Below, in pieces: positions 1 through 5,993 of a stretch of DNA of 10,490 nt. The translations under genes were made by a program, and so were the position numbers. Origin of the DNA: DALYJJ01 sp031969915 (GTDB lineage Bacteria; Acidobacteriota; Terriglobia; Bryobacterales; Bryobacteraceae); NCBI GenBank assembly GCA_031969915.1, contig DALYJJ010000186.1, forward strand, positions 1 to 10,490. The letters are read 5' to 3'. Below the pieces are notes generated by a model that had not been told where the DNA came from, ran no database searches, and was given only the letters and a program-made list of their open reading frames with translations. Numbering within the stretch: position 1 is the first letter of the stretch; every line of letters begins with the position of its first letter.

Positions 1-61
1 CGGACAGATGACGTGCTAACAAAACCGGACAACTTGCAAAACCAACGACACCCCCACGTCT

Positions 62-205
62 TCAGCCTCCTTTGCCTTGTCGAACATGGATCAACATGAG
101 GGAACTGTCGATGTCACACACTTTCAGCCTTGCGGCCTCGGTCCGCCGCAACCCGGTGGCGTAGGGCAGCATCAAGAGTGTACGGTAGAGTTGTTTTGAA
201 GGGTC
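62..205 (-). pseudogene. Tyrosine recombinase (phage-integrase family) fragment
   Basis: Read on the minus strand, this stretch translates to a recognisable internal piece of a tyrosine site-specific recombinase. It has LLMLPYATGLRRTEAARLKV, then a CDIDS step, then LIHVRQGKGG, and hits a TGA stop at 64-62. In this family the Arg of the ATGLR motif is the first catalytic Arg, and the (Q/E)GKG turn precedes the beta-hairpin carrying the catalytic Lys. The reading stops exactly where a GGKDR-like continuation is expected, and the C-terminal His-x-x-Arg and Tyr motifs are absent. The N-terminal half is also missing. The frame stays open upstream to about 238, but clear family resemblance begins near 205, so that edge is soft. 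The piece resembles the stand-alone recombinases often found with IS elements and genomic islands. It cannot be active and marks a past recombination event. Confidence 0.8.
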
Positions 206-240
206 GTGCGATTGACGGCTGAGATTCGAGGCTCCAACAG

Positions 241-1203
241 ATGACTGCGTTCATCTCCCACTCGTTCGACAACAGAGCCGAATTCGACAACGTGGCGGAC
301 GCCTTCGACCAGGGGGGCGTGCCCTACTGGAATCCGGCGGAGATCAAGTCGGGGAGCTCGCTGCGCGATCAGTTGCGCCGCGCGGTCGAGCGTTGCAGCG
401 TGTGCATCTTCCTCGCCACGCACAAAGCGTTGAGGTCCAGTTGGTGCGGCGCGGAGCTTGGGGCATTTTGGGGAGCGGGTAAGCCCATCGTCGTCTACAT
501 CGCCGACTCTTCGCTGGAGGACGACGACCTGCCGCCGATTGTTCAGGGCGACGTTTGGGAGCGGCGCATGTCGAGACTGGTAGCGCGGACCCGGGAGTTG
601 ATCGCCGAGGCAGGCGCCGCGTCCGGCGGCCCGCAGAAGACCCCTCCCGCGAGTGTTGGCAGCATGACCGCCGAGCAACTGGAGAAGCTGATCGTCGGAG
701 CCGTCTCGCTGGCCGCGGCCAACGCGGCAAGGGAGGGGCGGGCCTCCACCACGGAAGAACTCGGCCAGGCCGCCAAGGGTCTTGCCGGCCGCGTGCTGGA
801 AGGAATGCGGGCCACCGAGCGCGCCGCCCAGCGGCCCGCCGACCGGCGGCGGCAGATCCTCTGGGTGGACGACCGTCCCGACAACAATGCCTACGAGCGA
901 AGCGCTCTCGAAGCTCTGGGCTTCGAGTTCACGTTGGCGCTTTCAACCCGCGAAGCGCTCGACGTCTTGTCCTCGCAGCAGTTCGCGGCGATCATCTCCG
1001 ACATGGGCCGCCAGGAGGGGCCGCAGGAAGGCTACGTTCTCCTCAACGCCGTGCGCGCCTCCGGCGACCGAACGCCTTTCTTCATCTACGCGGGCTCGAA
1101 CGCTCCGGCGCACAAGCGGGAAGCCGCGGCGCGCGGCGCACAGGGCAGCACGAACTCCGCGCGCGAGCTGTACGACATGGTGATCCAGAGCCTTGGCGGT
1201 TGA
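241..1203 (+). CDS. TIR domain protein with C-terminal response-regulator receiver-like domain
   Basis: The 320-residue protein has two domains. Residues 1-125 look like a TIR domain: the opening FISHSFDNRAEF, a BB-loop region around YWNPAEIKSGSSL, and SSWCGAEL, whose Glu72 sits where catalytic TIR NADases carry their Glu. Residues 140-203 form an Ala/Glu-rich, probably helical linker. Residues 205-320 resemble a receiver domain: ILWVDDRPD gives the acidic pair Asp210/Asp211, IISDM gives a candidate phospho-acceptor Asp254, and FFIYAGS is the fourth strand. The Lys expected after the fifth strand is not seen; GSTNS stands there, so it may be a pseudo-receiver. There are no membrane segments, so it is probably cytoplasmic. 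ATG 241 fits the TIR start, with a GAGG 9 nt upstream; I see no convincing promoter. NAD cleavage in defence or signalling is inferred. It stands alone beside a recombinase scar. The 164 nt after its stop hold only a weak GACCG/CGGTC hairpin and no gene I recognise. Confidence 0.85.
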   Translation: MTAFISHSFDNRAEFDNVADAFDQGGVPYWNPAEIKSGSSLRDQLRRAVERCSVCIFLATHKALRSSWCGAELGAFWGAGKPIVVYIADSSLEDDDLPPIVQGDVWERRMSRLVARTRELIAEAGAASGGPQKTPPASVGSMTAEQLEKLIVGAVSLAAANAAREGRASTTEELGQAAKGLAGRVLEGMRATERAAQRPADRRRQILWVDDRPDNNAYERSALEALGFEFTLALSTREALDVLSSQQFAAIISDMGRQEGPQEGYVLLNAVRASGDRTPFFIYAGSNAPAHKREAAARGAQGSTNSARELYDMVIQSLGG

Positions 1204-1367
1204 CTGCGACAAGCCCTCTTTCCGTCCTGCCAGCGTGCATCAGTAGTTTGCGGTGAGCAGCGACGGCGGGAGCGACCGGGTTGGCGGTCTGGATGTCCTC
1301 GTTCCGTTCGTTCTCCGGTGCCGCCGCCGCGGGCTGAGGACTTCCCGGTTTCACCCAAACCCTGGCG

Positions 1368-2768
1368 TCATTCCTCGCGCGCGGTGGGTGCGTCCGGGGC
1401 GTCGGCGGCGGGGAGCCACTTCGCCAACTCCGCCTTTGCCGCCGCGTGCTGTTTTTCCATGGCCAGGTTCGTCCATTCGTCCGGATCCGCCGCATGGTCG
1501 TACAGCTCTTCCGTGCCGTCGTGATACCGGATGTACCGCCAGCGCTCGCTCCGCAGGCTGTGGTTTCCCTTGCCGTAGGTGGTGAGGGCGGGCTCTTTGC
1601 GGGGCGCGGCGGGATGGCGCAGGAGCGGGACCAGCGATTGGCCCTCCAGTCCGGCGCGGGATGGGACGCCGAGGGCATCGACGAGCGTCGGGTAGATATC
1701 CATCAGGCTCACGGTGCGGGCACAGCGGCCGCCGGGCCTGGTGATCCCCGGGATGTTCATCATCAGCACATTGCGGGTGGAGCGCTCCCAAAGCGAAAAC
1801 TTGCGCCAATGGAGCTTCTCGCCGAGGTGCCAGCCGTGGTCGCTCCAGAGGACCACGGCGGTGCGCCCCGCCTGGGGAGACGTTTCGAGCGCGCGAAAGA
1901 CATGGCCGAGCATCGCGTCGCAAAACGCAATCGAGGCCAGGTAGCCCTGCACCGCTTTCTTCCACTGCCCATGTTCGACCACGCGCGCGTGGTCGCCGTT
2001 CGGCTTGGCCATGGCAACGCCGGCGGGGGGCACGTCGGAGAGGTCGTCGCTCTTCACGCGCGGCAGCACGATGGATTCGAGCGGGAACTGGTCAAAGTAC
2101 TTCTTCGGCACGTACCAGGGCAGGTGCGGGCGGGTGAGGCCGCAGGCCAGGAACATGGGATCGGCGCGCTTCCTGGACAGCTCACGAAACACCCACTGGA
2201 CCACCTGGTAATCGCCCATTTCCTCATCCGGGTTCGAGATCGGACCCCAGTCGAAGTGCGCGGTGCGCGGAATGCCGTTGAGCGGTCGCGCGCCGGGCGG
2301 CGGCAGGGGACTGGGCGGAACGTCGCGCCCCTGGTTGTCGGGGAAGTAGTCGTCCCAGCTTCGCGGGTCGGGGAAGCCGCCATGGTAGATCTTGCCGCTG
2401 CCGATGGCCGTGTAGCCGGAGGCGCGCAAACGCTCGGTGAGCGTCACCGCGTCGCGGCCCCGGGCGGAACGCCGGAACGGCTGGTTGTTCTGATAGACGC
2501 CGGTAGTGGACGGACGCAGTCCGGTCATCAGGGCGGCGCGCGATGGGTTGCATAGCGGCGCGGCGCAATGCGCCGAGGTGAAGTTCACACCCGAAGCCGC
2601 GAAGCGGTCGAGGTTCGGCGTGCGGGTTTGCGGATGGCCGCCCAGGGCGCCGATCCAATCGTTGAGATCGTCGATGGCGATGAACAGGACGTTCTGTTTG
2701 GTGGGCGCGGCCGCGGCCCGGGAAGCGAGCGCGGCGGCGGAGGCGGCGAGAAAACGGCGGCGCAGCAT
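1368..2768 (-). CDS. Exported sulfatase, iduronate-2-sulfatase-like
   Basis: This 466-residue protein is a formylglycine-dependent sulfatase that should hydrolyse sulfate esters, probably on sugars. The sulfatase signature CNPSR is at 73-77, where Cys73 would be converted to formylglycine by a maturase not present in this window. Metal ligands are suggested by Asp33/Asp34 (AIDDLND) and Asp310/His311 (SDHGWHLGEK). GSGKIYH (123-129) supplies the usual Lys and His. The GKIYHGGFPDPRSWDDYF stretch and overall length resemble bacterial relatives of iduronate-2-sulfatase; the actual substrate is unknown. The leader RRRFLAASAAALASRAAAA is Tat-like, which would let the enzyme be matured in the cytoplasm before export. 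The ATG at 2768 has a GAGG 5 nt upstream. It diverges from a second sulfatase across 56 bp. The gene is complete, with no frameshift seen. Confidence 0.92.
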   Translation of the reverse strand: MLRRRFLAASAAALASRAAAAPTKQNVLFIAIDDLNDWIGALGGHPQTRTPNLDRFAASGVNFTSAHCAAPLCNPSRAALMTGLRPSTTGVYQNNQPFRRSARGRDAVTLTERLRASGYTAIGSGKIYHGGFPDPRSWDDYFPDNQGRDVPPSPLPPPGARPLNGIPRTAHFDWGPISNPDEEMGDYQVVQWVFRELSRKRADPMFLACGLTRPHLPWYVPKKYFDQFPLESIVLPRVKSDDLSDVPPAGVAMAKPNGDHARVVEHGQWKKAVQGYLASIAFCDAMLGHVFRALETSPQAGRTAVVLWSDHGWHLGEKLHWRKFSLWERSTRNVLMMNIPGITRPGGRCARTVSLMDIYPTLVDALGVPSRAGLEGQSLVPLLRHPAAPRKEPALTTYGKGNHSLRSERWRYIRYHDGTEELYDHAADPDEWTNLAMEKQHAAAKAELAKWLPAADAPDAPTAREE

Positions 2769-2779
2769 GGCTGCCTCGG

Positions 2780-2785
2780 ATTATA
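2780..2785 (-). promoter_or_regulatory. Candidate -10 box of the minus-strand sulfatase
   Basis: On the minus strand a perfect TATAAT lies 11 nt before the ATG at 2768. No good -35 is found at the usual spacing. If used, it would give a leader of only about 5 nt, which would exclude the GAGG at 2777-2774, so the two signals compete. The overlapping plus-strand hexamer TATAGT (2782-2787) could serve the divergent sulfatase with a leader of about 30 nt. Confidence 0.35.
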
Positions 2786-2824
2786 GTCGCGGCGAAGGGG
2801 CGCCGGATGCTGTAAGTTGATCGT

Positions 2825-4252
2825 GTGCATCGAAGGACATTCCTCGCCGGCGCCGCCGCCTCGCTGGCCGCGCAAACGAAGCGGCCGCCCAACATTCTTT
2901 TCGTGCTCTCCGACGACCACAGCTATCCTTACCTCGGACTGTACGGATCCACGTGGCTCAACACGCCCAACCTCGATCGTTTCGGGCGCGAAGGCATGGT
3001 GTTTGAGCGGGCCTTCACCGCCGCGCCGCAATGCGTCCCTTCGCGCACCGCGCTGATGACCGGCCGCTCGCCGGTGGCCGCGCGCATGGGCCGCTTCAGC
3101 GCTCCGCTGCCGGCCGGGGTGGTCACCGTGCCCGAGGTGCTGCGCACGCGCGGCTACTACACGGGCGTGTGCGGCCGTTATTTCCATCTCGACGGCGTGA
3201 ACAATCCGGCGCCCGTCACCCGCCAGGTGTACGACAAACTCGGCTTGAAGACGTGGCAGCGGAGGGTTGACTTCCTGGACGTCTCGGGGCAGCCGAAGAC
3301 GAACGGGCTGTTTGGCGAGTTCCTGGCGAAGGCGCCCGCGGAGAAACCGTGGTTTTTCTGGGTGAACTACTCGGACCCGCATCATCCGTGGTCGGAGTCA
3401 TTGCGCGCGATCGACCCAGCGACGGTGCGGGTGCCGCCGCATCTCCCCGACCTGCCGGGTATCCGGGGCGACCTGGCCCGTTACGGCGCCGAGATCGAAC
3501 ACGCCGACCGCGACTTCGGCGATCTGCTATCGGCGCTCAAGAAGTCCGGGCACGAGGAGAACACGCTGGTCGTCTTCATGGGCGACAACGGCATGGCGTT
3601 TCCACACGGCAAGGGCTCACTCTACGATCCGGGCCTACACGTGCCGCTGCTGGCGCGGTGGCCGGGGCGGGTGAAGCCCGGCGTGACACGCAACTTGATT
3701 TCGGGCGAAGATATCGCGGCGACGTTCATGGACGCGGGCGGGGGCGCGCTGCCGGAGGGCGCCACGGGCCGGAGCTTCTTTCCGCTGCTCACGGGCGGCA
3801 AGTACGAACCGCGCGACTACGTCTTCGCCGCGCGGCTTCATCACGGCAACGCCAACTTCACCGAACAGACCAAGGCCAACACGTTCGACCTTTCGCGCTG
3901 CGTGCGGAGCGGCCGCTACAAGTTGATCTACAACGTGACGCCGCAGATGGAGTATCAGCCCGTGGACAGCGTCCGCGATCCGGGCTGGCAGGAGATGGTT
4001 GCCGCGCACGCGGCGGGCCGGCTCCAGCCGTCACACGACAACGCCTATTTCGGCCGCCGCGCCGTGCTGGAACTCTACGACCTGGACTCCGATCCCGCCG
4101 AGCTGAACAACCTCGCCGGGCGGGCGGAGCTGCGCGACGTACAGCAGACGCTCCTTGCCGCGATGCAGGAGAAGATGATCGTGGACAGCGACTTTGTGCC
4201 GCCGGTGATGCCGGAAGCGAATCCACCGAAGCCCGCCCCGGCGGCGAAGTAG
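2825..4252 (+). CDS. Exported sulfatase, N-sulfoglucosamine sulfohydrolase (SGSH)-like
   Basis: This 475-residue formylglycine sulfatase starts at GTG 2825, chosen because it places HRRTFLAGAAASLAAQ, a Tat-like leader, at the N-terminus. No strong ribosome site precedes it. The signature CVPSR is at 70-74. Asp30/Asp31 (LSDDHSY) and Asp254/Asn255 (GDNGM) are likely calcium ligands, SDPHHPW supplies His186/His187, and Lys263 lies in HGKGSLYDPG. The GDNGMAFPHGKGSLYDPG segment and the LLARWPG that follows resemble bacterial relatives of heparan N-sulfatase, so the substrate may be a sulfamate or sulfate on a sugar; this is inferred. The usual GK-x-H motif reads CGRYFH (117-121), with Arg for Lys, which I believe is common in this subgroup. 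The C-terminus is Pro/Ala-rich. The gene is divergent from the other sulfatase and convergent with the glycoside hydrolase, 8 bp apart. Confidence 0.9.
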   Translation: MHRRTFLAGAAASLAAQTKRPPNILFVLSDDHSYPYLGLYGSTWLNTPNLDRFGREGMVFERAFTAAPQCVPSRTALMTGRSPVAARMGRFSAPLPAGVVTVPEVLRTRGYYTGVCGRYFHLDGVNNPAPVTRQVYDKLGLKTWQRRVDFLDVSGQPKTNGLFGEFLAKAPAEKPWFFWVNYSDPHHPWSESLRAIDPATVRVPPHLPDLPGIRGDLARYGAEIEHADRDFGDLLSALKKSGHEENTLVVFMGDNGMAFPHGKGSLYDPGLHVPLLARWPGRVKPGVTRNLISGEDIAATFMDAGGGALPEGATGRSFFPLLTGGKYEPRDYVFAARLHHGNANFTEQTKANTFDLSRCVRSGRYKLIYNVTPQMEYQPVDSVRDPGWQEMVAAHAAGRLQPSHDNAYFGRRAVLELYDLDSDPAELNNLAGRAELRDVQQTLLAAMQEKMIVDSDFVPPVMPEANPPKPAPAAK

Positions 4253-4264
4253 CGGAGCGGCTAC
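4249..4264. other. Small symmetric hairpin at convergent stop codons
   Basis: GTAGC (4249-4253) and GCTAC (4260-4264) can pair around a 6-nt loop. The plus-strand TAG of the sulfatase lies in one arm and the minus-strand TAG of the glycoside hydrolase in the other. There is no T-tract on either side, so it is a poor intrinsic terminator. It may simply reflect the shared stop triplets. Confidence 0.2.
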
Positions 4265-5901
4265 GGGAACACCGCCTCGGCGACGCGGCCCGCCTCCACC
4301 GTCAGGACGTTCGAGACCCAGCCCCGATCGCGGTGCACGACGATCACGGCGTACTCGCCGGGTGGCAGGTCCACGGCGCCGAAGAAGCCGCCGCCGTCGG
4401 CCCGCACCGCCCGTTCGATGCGGCCTTCGGAGTTGTAGATGTACGCCGCCGCGGAATCGAGCGGCTCGCCGCCGCTCCGCGCGTGGCCCATCAAGTGGCC
4501 GGTTGTGGGTGCGGCTTTCCAAGGCAGCCGGGGCAGCACGGCATCCTCCGCAAACACCGGAGGCCGCATTTCCGGGCTCTCATACTTGCCTTCCGTGAGC
4601 GCCGCCGCGAATTCGGCGAAGCCGCGCACCGGCGTGTCGCTACCCGGCGGCAGTGCGTGAGGGTTGCCTGCCACCGCGGCGTCCGGGTTGGCCATCGCAT
4701 AAAAGACGACGCCCGGGAGGGAGGCCATGAGCGACCGCCGTACCTGCCGGAGTGAGCCCTCGATCGAATTCAGATACACGCCCAGGCCGCTGAGCGCCGC
4801 GCGCCCGTACAGGTGCGTGCGGGTCCATTCGTTCCATTGATCGAACCAGGCGGCCTGCTGGGCGACGTTCTCGCGCTTGTAGTTCATTGGGATCGCGAGG
4901 TCGATGATGCCCTCTTCGAGCCAGGCGCGCCAGTCCTGGTAGACGCGCCAGTAGGCCTCCGCCGAGCGCCAGGCGTCCTCCGTAGTGGGCCCGCTGCCGA
5001 AGGTGATGAGCGCCGCCGAGACGACGAGCCGCGGCCGGATCGCGATGGCATTCAGGTACACGCGGCGCACCAGGTTGGTGACCTGATCGCGCCGCCACTG
5101 CGCCCATCGGACGTCACCGGGTTCGGGCGGCGGTGCGTCGAAGGGAAGGCCATGGAACGCCTGAAAGCGGCGGACGCTGACCGCGTTGTAGCCGACGTTC
5201 GCGCCCGATGCCTGCGTCTGACCCGCGGCGCTGAACTCCGGAAAGCGAATGCGGTCCAGATGCAGACCGTCGATATCGTAATGGCGTACCAGGTGCATCA
5301 GCACGTCGACGGTGTACGCCGCGGCTCCAGGGTGACCGAAGTCGAGCCAGAACTCGGAGCCGAAGCGGTGGCCCTGAAAGCCGATGCCCGCGGCGCCGTC
5401 GGGGAGCAGCGTTCGCGTGAGCCAGTTCTCGGGCCCCGGCTCGATGCGGCCGGTCGCCGGGTCGAAGCCGCCGTGACGGTTGAAGACGTGGGCGGCCGAG
5501 GTGGGCGGCCCGAGCGTGGCCGTGGGCGCGAACGCCGGGTTCTTGTTCCAGACGGCACCGGCGATCACGAAGGCGTGCACTTCGATGCCGTTCAGGTGCG
5601 CCGTCTGAATCAGGGACTGAAGGGGGTCGAAGCCGGATTCGATGGGGACGAAATCGGGAGGCGGTTCGAGCGAGTTGAGATACCAGGAGTCGCCGCGCCG
5701 CCGGACCTGGACGAACAAGACATTCGCCTTCGCCGCTTTTGCGCGCTCGACGAGCGCCGAGACATCGGCCTGGTTGTTGAGGGTCGAGTTGAATGTGTCC
5801 ACCCAGAAGCCCCGATACTCGGCGCGTGGCGCGGCCGGGGCGAGGGTGGCGGAGAGAAGGCAACAGAAAAAGAGAACGGGCCGCAACGTGCGCATCGACA
5901 T
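4261..5901 (-). CDS. Secreted glycoside-hydrolase-like protein, GHL10/DUF187 family
   Basis: The 546-residue protein begins with a Sec-type signal (LFFCCLLSATLAPAAPRA) and is probably secreted. From residue 28 it follows the GHL10 (DUF187) TIM-barrel pattern: EYRGFWVDTFNSTLNN opens the barrel, NVLFVQVRRRGDSWY and GIEVHAFVIAG follow, and YDIDGLHLDRIRFPEF (208-223) is the family hallmark with candidate catalytic-site Asp216. IDLAIPMNYKRE (333-344) and GVVFYAMANPD (397-407) come later in the barrel. About residues 463-546 form a beta-rich C-terminal domain. The family is thought to act on polysaccharides, some members on peptidoglycan-like glycans, but specificity cannot be read here. The start could also be the second ATG, two codons in. 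It lies downstream of the Gfo operon terminator, so it likely has its own promoter. Two neighbouring sulfatases suggest joint use of a sulfated glycan. Confidence 0.88.
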   Translation of the reverse strand: MSMRTLRPVLFFCCLLSATLAPAAPRAEYRGFWVDTFNSTLNNQADVSALVERAKAAKANVLFVQVRRRGDSWYLNSLEPPPDFVPIESGFDPLQSLIQTAHLNGIEVHAFVIAGAVWNKNPAFAPTATLGPPTSAAHVFNRHGGFDPATGRIEPGPENWLTRTLLPDGAAGIGFQGHRFGSEFWLDFGHPGAAAYTVDVLMHLVRHYDIDGLHLDRIRFPEFSAAGQTQASGANVGYNAVSVRRFQAFHGLPFDAPPPEPGDVRWAQWRRDQVTNLVRRVYLNAIAIRPRLVVSAALITFGSGPTTEDAWRSAEAYWRVYQDWRAWLEEGIIDLAIPMNYKRENVAQQAAWFDQWNEWTRTHLYGRAALSGLGVYLNSIEGSLRQVRRSLMASLPGVVFYAMANPDAAVAGNPHALPPGSDTPVRGFAEFAAALTEGKYESPEMRPPVFAEDAVLPRLPWKAAPTTGHLMGHARSGGEPLDSAAAYIYNSEGRIERAVRADGGGFFGAVDLPPGEYAVIVVHRDRGWVSNVLTVEAGRVAEAVFP

Positions 5902-5906
5902 CCACT

Positions 5907-5912
5907 CTTATA
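5907..5912 (-). promoter_or_regulatory. Candidate -10 box abutting the glycoside hydrolase start
   Basis: TATAAG on the minus strand ends 5 nt before ATG 5901, with a TG dinucleotide just before it, as in extended -10 promoters. There is no clear -35. Initiation about 7 nt downstream would produce an essentially leaderless transcript. A terminator sits just upstream at 5939-5976, so a promoter is needed in this short space. Confidence 0.4.
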
Positions 5913-5938
5913 CAACGGCCGTGCCGTGCGCGCAGGGA

Positions 5939-5976
5939 GGAAAAGCGGCGGCCCGTCGCCGAGCGGCCGCTTTTCC
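5939..5976 (-). terminator. Intrinsic terminator of the isomerase/oxidoreductase operon
   Basis: GGAAAAGCGGC (5939-5949) and GCCGCTTTTCC (5966-5976) are perfect complements, giving an 11-bp stem with a 16-nt loop. The GC-rich core is flanked by A4 and T4 runs, so either strand would end in a short U-run. On the minus strand it begins 17 nt after the stop of the oxidoreductase (5994). It lies between that operon and the next minus-strand gene. Confidence 0.8.
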
Positions 5977-5993
5977 AGTCGCAGGGAGAGTGC

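Noticed and set aside
181..240. TTGACG at 212-217 as a -35 box for the TIR gene
   Set aside because: No TATAAT-like hexamer follows at 16-18 nt, so the promoter cannot be supported.
1204..1367. Possible gene or transposon remnant after the TIR gene
   Set aside because: All frames were read on both strands. No convincing family resemblance appeared, and the only hairpin (GACCG/CGGTC) has no T-run.
1446..2555. 369-codon plus-strand open frame
   Set aside because: It lies antisense to the minus-strand sulfatase, whose motifs are complete. The product is Gly/Ala/Arg/His-rich with no recognisable domain, as expected of a high-GC shadow frame.
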